Source: an uncultured Chlorobiaceae bacterium
Lineage (GTDB): Bacteria > Bacteroidota > Chlorobiia > Chlorobiales > Chlorobiaceae
Direction: 5' to 3'
NCBI GenBank assembly: GCA_903882665.1
Contig: CAIRXW010000007.1
Coordinates: 1 to 41,018, forward strand
Length of the DNA stretch: 41,018 bases
Position 1 is the stretch's first letter; every line of letters starts with the position of its first letter. The notes below the pieces were generated by a model. The model saw nothing but the letters and a program-made list of their open reading frames with translations. It did no database searches and was not told the origin of the DNA. Positions 27,491 through 34,741 of the stretch are shown here, piece by piece. The position numbers and the translations under genes were made by a program.

Positions 27491-29212
27491 ATGCAAGCAT
27501 CAGGTCAAACACTCAATGGCTCAGAAATATTTTTTGAATGTCTGCGGCGTGAAAACGTTGAATATATTTTCGGCTATCCCGGCGGATCGCTGCTGAAAGT
27601 CTACGAAACACTCTACGACGTCGAAGACATACAGCACATCCTTGTCCGTCACGAACAAGGCGCAACCCACATGGCCGAAGGCTATGCCCGCGCCACAGGA
27701 AAGCCCGGCATTGTTCTGGTCACCTCCGGCCCCGGAGCAACAAACACCGTCACCGGCATTGCCAACGCCTACATGGACTCCTCTCCGATGATTGTCTTCA
27801 CCGGACAGGTACCCAGCTCACTGATAGGCAACGACGCCTTTCAGGAGGCCGACATTGTCGGAATCACCCGGCCGATAACCAAACACAACTTTCTTGTCAA
27901 AGATGTCAAGGAGCTTGCCATAACCATCCGCAAGGCATTTTTCCTTGCAACAAACGGTCGACCAGGTCCGGTTCTGGTTGATATGCCAAAAGATATCCTC
28001 AACGCCTCCTGCCTCTTTCAGTGGCCCGAGACGGTTGACATTCGCGGATTCAAACCAACCTTCAAATGCCACATCAACCAGGTTCAAAAGGCCGCGCATA
28101 AAATTGCAGAGGCAAAGCGCCCCCTTCTCTATATCGGCGGCGGAGTCATCAGTGCAGATGCATCCGAAGAGCTTCGCGCCTTCGCCATAAAGCAGAACAT
28201 ACCGGTCACCATGACCCTCCAGGGACTTGGCGCCTTTGCGGGCAACCATCCGCTCAGTATGGGAATGCTCGGCATGCACGGCACCTACTGGGCCAACCAG
28301 GCCGTCAATGCCTGTGACCTCCTCATAGCCGTCGGCGCACGCTTCGACGACCGGGTCACCGGAAAAACCGCCACCTTTGCGACACAGGCATACAAGATCC
28401 ATAACGACATTGACCCCACCAACGTCGACAAAAACATCAAGGTTGACTTGCCGATTGTCGGCGATGCAAAACACTTTCTCGCCACGCTCATCGAAGAAAC
28501 GGCAGGCACCGCTGAAAACCGTGCTCCCTGGCTTGCCCAAATCGACGCATGGCGCCAGAAGTGTCCGCTGACCTACAAAAACGATGACGGCAAACTCAGA
28601 ACCGAATTTGTGATTGACGAGGTTTCAAAACAGACCCAGGGCAACGCCGTCGTAGTCACCGACGTCGGCCAGCACCAGATGTGGACATCGCAGTTCTACA
28701 CCTTCATCAATCCCCGCTCAATCATCACCAGCGGTGGACTCGGCACCATGGGCTACGGCTTGCCCGCAGCCATCGGCGCAGCCTTCGGCGTCACCGACAA
28801 GCCCGTTATTCTCTTCTGCGGAGACGGAGGGCTCATGATGAATATCCAGGAGCTTGTTACCGCCGTGTACGGTAAAATTCCCATCAAGATATTTTTGATC
28901 AACAACAGCTATCTCGGCATGGTGCGCCAGTGGCAGGAGCTCTTCCACAAAGAAAAATACTCATTTACCGATCTTGGCGACAGCAACCCCGACTTTGTCA
29001 AAGTGGCCGAAGCCTTCGGCTGCAAGGCAATCATGGCCGACGACCCTGAGAGTGCCAAAAATGCAATCACAGAGGCTCTTGCCTGGAACGAAGGGCCGGT
29101 TCTTGTCGATTTCAGAGTGGTCAAAAAAGATATGGTCTTCCCCATGGTACCAGCAGGAGGATCAATTTCAGACATGCTTCTTGAACGGCTGAACCCCAAA
29201 ACCATGGTCTGA
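27491..29212 (+). CDS. ilvB: Acetolactate synthase, large catalytic subunit
   Basis: This thiamine-diphosphate and FAD enzyme condenses two pyruvates to 2-acetolactate, or pyruvate with 2-oxobutyrate. The 573-residue protein has the N-terminal ThDP activation Glu in LVRHEQGATHMAEGYAR, the FAD-domain RFDDRVTG and the C-terminal ThDP motif CGDGGLMMNIQELVTA ... NNSYLGMVRQW. The ATG at 27491 is used; a TTG at 27470 overlaps ilvD. Its regulatory subunit gene ilvH is not adjacent but 2.9 kb downstream, past an accessory block. Confidence 0.97.
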   Translation: MQASGQTLNGSEIFFECLRRENVEYIFGYPGGSLLKVYETLYDVEDIQHILVRHEQGATHMAEGYARATGKPGIVLVTSGPGATNTVTGIANAYMDSSPMIVFTGQVPSSLIGNDAFQEADIVGITRPITKHNFLVKDVKELAITIRKAFFLATNGRPGPVLVDMPKDILNASCLFQWPETVDIRGFKPTFKCHINQVQKAAHKIAEAKRPLLYIGGGVISADASEELRAFAIKQNIPVTMTLQGLGAFAGNHPLSMGMLGMHGTYWANQAVNACDLLIAVGARFDDRVTGKTATFATQAYKIHNDIDPTNVDKNIKVDLPIVGDAKHFLATLIEETAGTAENRAPWLAQIDAWRQKCPLTYKNDDGKLRTEFVIDEVSKQTQGNAVVVTDVGQHQMWTSQFYTFINPRSIITSGGLGTMGYGLPAAIGAAFGVTDKPVILFCGDGGLMMNIQELVTAVYGKIPIKIFLINNSYLGMVRQWQELFHKEKYSFTDLGDSNPDFVKVAEAFGCKAIMADDPESAKNAITEALAWNEGPVLVDFRVVKKDMVFPMVPAGGSISDMLLERLNPKTMV

Positions 29213-29221
29213 ACCGGATTT

Positions 29222-29279
29222 TGAAGCGGGCAGTCAGGGATACCATGAGTATATGCGTTATCCCTGACTGCCCGCTTCA
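29222..29279. repeat. Perfect 21-bp inverted repeat after ilvB
   Basis: Arms TGAAGCGGGCAGTCAGGGAT(A) at 29222-29242 and the exact reverse complement at 29259-29279 flank a 16-nt loop. The hairpin begins 9 nt after the ilvB stop. There is no T-run on either strand. It may terminate or protect the ilvDB transcript, or be a palindromic repeat element. Confidence 0.9.
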
Positions 29280-29319
29280 GATTATGGCGGGCTGTTTGAA
29301 ACCAAAACCAGATGACCCA

Positions 29320-30060
29320 ATGAAGAAAACCCGCTTTTTTCAGGCAAAGAGGTTCACGCTTTTTCTGCTTGTATCCTGCCTCTTTTCAGCCTGTGCAGCC
29401 CAAAGCCCGGCGCTTTATCATGCGGATCTGCAGAAGGCCTATCACAACGCCGTTGTTGATGCGCAAATAGCCGATCCAACGGAGATATCGCACAATCTTG
29501 TTGCGATTGTGCCCTCAAACGAGAAACTGATTTGGAAGAACAGGAGTGATGCCCAAAATGCCATGCTGTTGGTGGTCACCTGGACTGACTATAACGGTTA
29601 TGATGACAAAATCGGGCAATCTGTCCAAATTTCGAGAGAGGTGTGGGTCACCACCGCGCCGGAAATCAAGGATTTTTGTAAAAAGCTGACCGGGAACAGA
29701 TCGTTGCGACTGGAACAACTTCTGGGGCTTCCACCGAAAGCGGGAAAAACGAAGTTTGTGGAGATGTGGGTCAAACCGGGCAATCTTTTCAGGCCAAGTG
29801 CAGATCCGGAGATCAGTGACCGTGAAGCGGAAACAGAGTTCAGGAGACCCAATAAATTTGTGACGGTCAGTGATGAGTATATCAAATGGTACAATGATTT
29901 AAAGACGCAATCATACGGAGCAAATGGATATCCATGGACCAGACTTGGTTATACCTACGACTGGGGAGACAGCCATCGTCACATCGGGTTAAGTGAATTT
30001 GTTATCATGCCAGGTGCTGCCGTCGAGATCAATTCGATTTTCTCAACGATGGACTATTAG
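29320..30060 (+). CDS. Lipoprotein of unknown function
   Basis: The 246-residue product from the ATG at 29320 has a basic start (KKTRFFQAKR), a hydrophobic stretch and a lipobox LFSACAA with Cys near residue 24, so it is an exported lipoprotein. The mature part contains IVPSNEKLIWKNRSDAQNAM, VTWTDYNGYDD, REVWVTTAPEIKDFCKKL and LEQLLGLPPKAGKTKFVEMW; I recognise no named domain. It seems full length and uninterrupted. It interrupts the ilvB-ilvH neighbourhood and is transcribed in the same direction. A further in-frame region upstream to 29221 overlaps the inverted repeat and is rejected as start. Confidence 0.78.
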   Translation: MKKTRFFQAKRFTLFLLVSCLFSACAAQSPALYHADLQKAYHNAVVDAQIADPTEISHNLVAIVPSNEKLIWKNRSDAQNAMLLVVTWTDYNGYDDKIGQSVQISREVWVTTAPEIKDFCKKLTGNRSLRLEQLLGLPPKAGKTKFVEMWVKPGNLFRPSADPEISDREAETEFRRPNKFVTVSDEYIKWYNDLKTQSYGANGYPWTRLGYTYDWGDSHRHIGLSEFVIMPGAAVEINSIFSTMDY

Positions 30061-30196
30061 CCGACCACCCGGCAACTATTGCCCGCCAACTTTGAGAATT
30101 GCTTTATTAATTATTTATAGTAAAATCAGACAACAAGTTACTGATTGCGCCATATTGTAAATCAATGGTAATGCGTTGCGGTTTTCAGGTGTGTAA

Positions 30197-30438
30197 ACTG
30201 ATTCTGCCAATAACGATGTGAAGTGGACCCGGAAACGAATGGTTTTTGAAGATGGAAAATCGTCCGATTGTTCATCACCATTGCGGATATTTCCGGGCAA
30301 AAACAGAAGAAAGGGGCCCTCAAGGAGAGCGAAAATCGCTTCAGGATGGTGTTTGAGAAGCACTCATCCGTCATGCTCGTTATCGATCCTGATACAGGCA
30401 AAATCATTGACGTTAATCAATCGGCTGTAAACTTTTAC
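30197..30438 (+). pseudogene. PAS-domain sensor kinase fragment with a frameshift
   Basis: One frame gives NNDVKWTRKRMVFEDGK (30209-30259); after a one-base shift it continues IVRLFITIADISGQKQKKGA and then LKESENRFRMVFEKHSSVML and VIDPDTGKIIDVNQSAVNFY. This reads as the end of one PAS/PAC unit, its linker helix, and the first half of the next PAS domain, as in multi-PAS histidine kinases. Similarity stops abruptly after NFY; no kinase domain follows. A stop lies at 30194 just upstream. It is a decayed fragment and is not expected to make a functional protein. Confidence 0.7.
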
Positions 30439-30495
30439 TGTTCATCATATTTACGCTGTTTTTCCAAAAGGATAGATGCTTGCACAGTGAATCCG

Positions 30496-30855
30496 TTATT
30501 TCGGCTGTACCCCGTACACATGCATGGCTTCTTGTGTAGCCGTGTTCCAAGTCACCTTGATCTGCTTACAGTTCAGGATTGGTATCAGTGAGGTGAGGGA
30601 GGCATTGTCCACCACCTTGTAGCACAGAAAACCCGTTGTATTGCTGTAGAATTGAACGCTATTGGACTGAAACGGCTGACCCGCCGTAAACCCAAAGTCA
30701 ATAAGCAAATAGTAGTCAATGAACGCCGACTGTTGCTGTACTGTAGTCAAAGCGGCTTTGTGAGATGCATCTTTGACGAGTTTTCCAACCTGCTCGTCAA
30801 TGGCCTCACTGGCACGCTTGAGGTTGAAGGCCTGTTTCTTCTCCGTTGAAACCAT
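30496..30855 (-). CDS. Small protein of unknown function
   Basis: A 119-residue frame is preceded by a very strong ribosome binding site (AAGGAGGAGA, 4 nt before the ATG), which is the main reason to accept it. The N-terminus is charged and helical (STEKKQAFNLKRASEAIDEQ, then VGKLVKDASHKAALTTV). The C-terminal two-thirds looks beta-rich and polar (YYLLIDFGFTAGQPFQ, SNTTGFLCYKVVDNASLT). There is no signal peptide or membrane span, and I do not recognise a family. It is downstream of a 58-residue membrane protein gene on the same strand and could share its promoter. Confidence 0.62.
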   Translation of the reverse strand: MVSTEKKQAFNLKRASEAIDEQVGKLVKDASHKAALTTVQQQSAFIDYYLLIDFGFTAGQPFQSNSVQFYSNTTGFLCYKVVDNASLTSLIPILNCKQIKVTWNTATQEAMHVYGVQPK

Positions 30856-30897
30856 GAGATCTCCTCCTTATTTATTATTTTTCTATCGTCATACTTG

Positions 30898-30966
30898 TCA
30901 CGACACGGCTGGTGACGGCATATCCCGGTCCGAGTTTCCTCTCGCAGTTGCTTTTTCCTTACGCAT
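30898..30966 (-). other. Possible 22-codon mini-frame behind a perfect Shine-Dalgarno sequence
   Basis: AAGGAGGTGAT at 30965-30975 is as close to the anti-16S consensus as can be, but it runs into the ATG with almost no spacer. The peptide would be MRKEKATARGNSDRDMPSPA plus two residues. It may be a leader peptide, a remnant of a lost gene, or a ribosome-binding decoy. Confidence 0.25.
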
Positions 30967-31107
30967 CACCTCCTTATCAATAAGCCAATACAGCCTAACG
31001 CTAACGATAAGCGCCCCGCTCCACCACACGGAACCCGAAAACACCAAGACGCTTCGTGGCGCTGGTGAGCTGGAACGGATTGTTAAGCGAGTATGCTAAT
31101 TGGAAAT

Positions 31108-31136
31108 GTCGGGCAAAGATAAAGCCGTTGCCCGAC
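31108..31136 (-). other. Stem-loop downstream of the 58-residue gene
   Basis: A perfect 9-bp inverted repeat GTCGGGCAA/TTGCCCGAC with an 11-nt loop lies 14 nt after the minus-strand stop at 31150. It could be a weak terminator or an mRNA 3' protector; there is no T-run. Confidence 0.5.
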
Positions 31137-31149
31137 CTACCCGGCTGCA

Positions 31150-31326
31150 TTACCTACGCGAACAGTTGATATACGCAAATAGCAGTGCAGTTGCCGCTCC
31201 GATTCCAAACCCAATCAAGACGCCCCACCAGCCCCCAGCCAAAAAGCCAACAATCATGCAGCCGATCACCCAAATTGCCACCCACCCCCATTGCGCGGCT
31301 AAAAGCCTCAACATACAGTCAAACAT
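31150..31326 (-). CDS. Small glycine-rich membrane protein of unknown function
   Basis: A 58-residue product begins at an ATG with AGGAGG 6 nt upstream. It has two likely transmembrane segments: WGWVAIWVIGCMIVGFLAGG (residues 13-32) and WGVLIGFGIGAATALLFAYI (residues 34-53), the second with a glycine-zipper-like spacing (GxxxGxGxG). The ends are basic or Cys-containing (FDCMLRLL, NCSRR). The antisense frame on the plus strand is longer but lacks a ribosome binding site. Holin-like, toxin-like and small structural membrane proteins all have such a shape, so no function is assigned. Confidence 0.65.
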   Translation of the reverse strand: MFDCMLRLLAAQWGWVAIWVIGCMIVGFLAGGWWGVLIGFGIGAATALLFAYINCSRR

Positions 31327-31402
31327 TGTTACCTCCTATTATTTAAACTAACATGGGTTAGACTGATCTGCCCAATTCTGAAAAAGCAGTCAGTTTCTTT
31401 CT

Positions 31403-31431
31403 GTATAACAATTTTAAAATTATTGCGACAA
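31403..31431 (-). promoter_or_regulatory. Candidate promoter of the small-gene group
   Basis: On the minus strand TTGTCG and TTATAC are separated by 17 nt. Transcription would begin near 31396, about 70 nt before the 58-residue gene. Confidence 0.5.
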
Positions 31432-31872
31432 ACAAGCTAAATTATTATATTAAAATAACATATAAAAACAGCGCCTATTTATTATCCCATTTTATACAGA
31501 TCAGCCTAAAACGATACAAGATCATTTAAAACCTTATTCGCTCTTGTTGAAGGTATGGATTATAGCAGTACAGACTTGTGTTTCTCAACAGAGGATTTTA
31601 TTAACAATTGTAACAAACAAAAAACAAACATCAAAGTTTTCTTGTAATATTTCCGTGACGGCGAAGTAGACATAACGCTTGAACAGCACTCTGCTCTTGC
31701 CCGGTAATTCGCAATAGCATCCCGCCATTGGAGTGCTCACTTCCATAGCCTGCTTGCTCAAGGTCATTCGCCTCACATCAAATAGGCTTACGATACAACA
31801 GGTACAGGGCAAGGCGTGCAGAGGGAGCGCGCTTGCCCATTGTCAGCACAGATTGCTTGAGCGGGATAAAGA

Positions 31873-31891
31873 GGGCGGGATAACCCCGCCC
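31873..31891. other. GC-rich hairpin in the pre-ilvH spacer
   Basis: GGGCGGG-ATAAC-CCCGCCC overlaps a second palindrome CCCGTACGGG immediately to its right. On the minus strand TCTTTAT follows, so it could act as a terminator or be the tip of an eroded element end. Confidence 0.45.
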
Positions 31892-32136
31892 GTACGGGGA
31901 TTTGCTGAGGGGGCGGCATGGGAGCGGTTAGACTGCCCTGCTATTCCATTCAAAAAAAACTCTATATTACGGTTCGTTTTAAGGTAATGCGACGCTCTTT
32001 TTTTTTACCTTCAAGAAGTATTCTTTTAAAGAGTATTTGTGGTTTTTTTGTAAACAGGCACCTGAAGCTCCAACTTAAGTATACTTATAAAAAGTTTTAA
32101 AATATTAGCTTACATAGGTTCAATCAAATATTTTTC

Positions 32137-32613
32137 ATGAAACACATTATATCCGTACTGGTTGAAAACAAGTTTGGCTCCCTTAACCGGGTTGCGGCCA
32201 TGTTCAGCGCCCGGGGGTTCAACCTCGAGAGTATCTCCATCGGCGAAACTGAGGACACGGAAATCTCACGCATGACCATTGTGACAAGGGGTGAAGACCA
32301 GATTATCGGCCAGGTGCTCAAGCAGTTGAACCGGCTAGTCGATACCATCAAGGTTACCGATCTGACCCGTCAGCCGCATGTTGAGCGGGAGTTGCTCCTT
32401 ATGACCCTGAAGCTCAGCAAGACGGTGCAGCATGAGATTTTTGAGCTGATCAATGTTTTTAAAGGAAAAGTCGTGGATATAAAACAAAAATCCATTACTA
32501 TTGAGGTCATCGGTTCTCCGGACAAGATCAACACAACTATCGATATCTTCAAGCCGTACGGCATAAAAGAGCTTGCCCGTTCTGGCGCGGTAGCGATACA
32601 CCGGGGAGAATAA
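32137..32613 (+). CDS. ilvH: Acetolactate synthase, small regulatory subunit
   Basis: The 158-residue protein has an N-terminal ACT domain (ISVLVENKFGSLNRVAAMFS, GFNLESISIGETED) and the ALS small-subunit C-terminal domain (IDIFKPYGIKELARSGAVAI). It stimulates the IlvB catalytic subunit and confers feedback inhibition by valine in the family. It lies 42 nt before ilvC. It is separated from ilvB by the accessory block, so the two subunits may now need separate promoters. No ribosome binding site is obvious before the ATG. Confidence 0.95.
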   Translation: MKHIISVLVENKFGSLNRVAAMFSARGFNLESISIGETEDTEISRMTIVTRGEDQIIGQVLKQLNRLVDTIKVTDLTRQPHVERELLLMTLKLSKTVQHEIFELINVFKGKVVDIKQKSITIEVIGSPDKINTTIDIFKPYGIKELARSGAVAIHRGE

Positions 32614-32655
32614 CACTGTTTTTTACTGAATTATCAATCAAACCTATCCGAACAC

Positions 32656-33648
32656 ATGAACGTTTATTATGACCAGGATGCCGATCTCGGTTATCTGCAG
32701 GGAAAAAATATTGCAATACTTGGTTACGGCAGTCAGGGTCATGCCCATGCCCTGAACCTCAAGGAGAGCGGCATGAACGTCTGTGTCGGTCTTCGCCCCG
32801 AAAGCGCATCATGTAAAAAAGCAAGAGAGGCTGGCCTGGAGGTCAACACCGTCGCCGATGCCGTTAAATGGGCCGACATCGTCATGGTGCTTCTTCCTGA
32901 CCAGACCCAGAAAGCGATTTATGAGGCTGAAATTCTTCCAAACCTTGTGGCCGGCAACACCCTTGCCTTTGCTCACGGCTTTAATATTCATTACGGGCAG
33001 ATTGTTCCTCCAGAGACAATCAACGTCATCATGATTGCTCCAAAAAGCCCCGGCCACCTTGTCCGCCGCACTTACACCCAGGGCAACGGTGTCCCCTGCC
33101 TTATCGCGGTGCATCAGGATGCTACCGGTGAGGCAAAGCAGCAGGCGCTTGCATGGGCCAAAGCGATTGGCGGTACCAAAGCCGGCGTTATCGAGACCTC
33201 CATCAAAAATGAGACTGAGACCGATCTCTTCGGTGAACAGGCTGTCCTTTGCGGCGGTTCTGCCGAGCTGATCAAGGCTGGATTTGAGACCCTTGTCGAA
33301 GCCGGATACCCTGAAGAGCTCGCCTATTTTGAATGTATGCATGAGTTGAAACTCATTGTGGATCTCTATTATGAAGGAGGTCTTTCAAGAATGAACTACT
33401 CCGTAAGCGATACGGCCGAGTATGGCGGCATGACCCGTGGACCGCGTCTTATCACACCTGCGGTCAAGGCTGAGATGAAAAAAATTCTTGAGGAGGTTCA
33501 GGACGGCCGTTTTGCCAAAGAGTTTATCGACGAATGTAACGGCGGATACAAAAACCTCAGCAAACTCCGCGAAGAGAACAGCAACCATGCCATTGAAACG
33601 GTCGGTGCAAAACTTCGCAACATGATGAGCTGGCTGATCAAAAAATAA
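32656..33648 (+). CDS. ilvC: Ketol-acid reductoisomerase (class I)
   Basis: IlvC isomerises and reduces acetolactate or acetohydroxybutyrate to the dihydroxy acids used by IlvD. The 330-residue protein is the short class I form. The Rossmann motif is [17 protein letters not shown] (residues 23-39). Further family motifs are [23 protein letters not shown] and the metal-binding helices around [16 protein letters not shown] and [13 protein letters not shown]. The Arg and Ser in the loop after VCVGL (GLRPES) suggest the usual NADPH preference. Confidence 0.97.
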   Translation: MNVYYDQDADLGYLQGKNIAILGYGSQGHAHALNLKESGMNVCVGLRPESASCKKAREAGLEVNTVADAVKWADIVMVLLPDQTQKAIYEAEILPNLVAGNTLAFAHGFNIHYGQIVPPETINVIMIAPKSPGHLVRRTYTQGNGVPCLIAVHQDATGEAKQQALAWAKAIGGTKAGVIETSIKNETETDLFGEQAVLCGGSAELIKAGFETLVEAGYPEELAYFECMHELKLIVDLYYEGGLSRMNYSVSDTAEYGGMTRGPRLITPAVKAEMKKILEEVQDGRFAKEFIDECNGGYKNLSKLREENSNHAIETVGAKLRNMMSWLIKK

Positions 33649-33666
33649 TCCATTCAATATCAAAGA

Positions 33667-34725
33667 ATGTACAAGATTGTCTCAATACCGGGCGATGGTA
33701 TAGGCCCGGAAGTGGTTGCAGGAGCTGTTGCAGTACTGGGGCAGCTCTCCAAAAAACATGGCTTTGGAATTGTTATAGAGGAGCACCCCTTTGGCGGCGC
33801 CTCTTATGAACTGCATGGCGAAATGCTTACCCAGGCGACGCTTGATGCCTGCCGGAAGTGCGACGCCGTGCTGCTTGGAGCCGTTGGCGGCCCGAAATGG
33901 GAGAGTCTGGCGCATGAGCACAAGCCGGAAGCTGCGCTGCTCAAAATCCGCAAGGAGCTTGAACTCTTTGCCAACCTCCGGCCAGCCAAAGTCTATGACG
34001 CTCTGCTTGACGCATCATCGCTCAAGGCGGATGTGGTTCGCGGTACCGACTTTCTCGTTTTCAGGGAGCTTACCGGCGGTATCTATTTTGGCCAGCCACG
34101 CGGATTCGATGAGAACCGGGGCTGGAACACCATGGTCTATGAGCGTTATGAGGTAGAGCGCATTGCCCGTCTCGCCTTTGAAGCTGCCCGGAAACGGAAG
34201 GGCAAGGTCATTTCCATCGACAAGGCAAACGTGCTTGAAGTGTCGCAGTTCTGGCGGAATGTGGTGCATGAACTGCACAAGGAGTTCGCAGATGTGGAGC
34301 TGAGCGACATGTATGTAGATAATGCGGCGATGCAGATTGTCCGCAATCCAAAACAGTTTGATGTTATTGTGACCAGTAACCTATTTGGCGACATTCTGAG
34401 CGACATCGCCGGCATGATTACCGGAAGTCTCGGTATGCTCCCTTCGGCAAGCATCGGCACCCGGCACGCCCTGTACGAACCGATTCACGGCAGTGCACCG
34501 GATATTGCCGGACAGAACAAGGCCAACCCGATTGCCACCATTGCATCGGTCGCCATGATGTTCGAACACAGCTTTAACTTGCCGGATATTGCCCGTGAAA
34601 TCGAGCAGGCAATTGAGGCGACCCTTGCCTCCGGAGCCCGGACAGCCGACATCGCCAATGCGGGAGATCGGGTGATTTCAACAACAGAGATGACAGAAGC
34701 AATTGTCAGGCATCTCGGTGCCTGA
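33667..34725 (+). CDS. leuB: 3-isopropylmalate dehydrogenase
   Basis: LeuB oxidatively decarboxylates 3-isopropylmalate with NAD. The 352-residue protein has IPGDGIGPEVV at the N-terminus, the substrate region FANLRPAK, ELTGGIYFGQPRG, the metal-binding SNLFGDILSDIAGMITGSLG and the NAD loop EPIHGSAPDIAGQNKANP. It can also act on the 3-methylmalate formed from citramalate, which is relevant because cimA is in the same cluster. The start is 18 nt after ilvC; leuA follows after 16 nt. Confidence 0.96.
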   Translation: MYKIVSIPGDGIGPEVVAGAVAVLGQLSKKHGFGIVIEEHPFGGASYELHGEMLTQATLDACRKCDAVLLGAVGGPKWESLAHEHKPEAALLKIRKELELFANLRPAKVYDALLDASSLKADVVRGTDFLVFRELTGGIYFGQPRGFDENRGWNTMVYERYEVERIARLAFEAARKRKGKVISIDKANVLEVSQFWRNVVHELHKEFADVELSDMYVDNAAMQIVRNPKQFDVIVTSNLFGDILSDIAGMITGSLGMLPSASIGTRHALYEPIHGSAPDIAGQNKANPIATIASVAMMFEHSFNLPDIAREIEQAIEATLASGARTADIANAGDRVISTTEMTEAIVRHLGA

Positions 34726-34741
34726 TCAAAAAAAGGCAGAG

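Larger units (their letters stand above)
31327..32136. other. Long spacer before ilvH with no confirmed gene
   Basis: The first part (31330-31620) is strongly AT-rich and contains the minus-strand promoter candidate. The middle (31640-31940) is GC-richer, with short frames on both strands lacking ribosome binding sites or known motifs, and a compact hairpin at 31873-31891. The last 150 nt is AT-rich again and probably contains the promoter for ilvH; a TATACT at about 32083 is a candidate -10 without a good -35. Confidence 0.5.

Noticed and set aside
31100-31351. 83-codon plus-strand frame
   Set aside because: It is antisense to the 58-residue membrane protein, which has a strong ribosome binding site; the plus frame has none and a biased Pro/Ile/Thr composition typical of an antisense reading.
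31585-31987. Short frames on both strands in the pre-ilvH spacer
   Set aside because: No ribosome binding site, no recognisable domain, overlapping each other; I considered a transposase remnant but saw no DDE or other catalytic motif.
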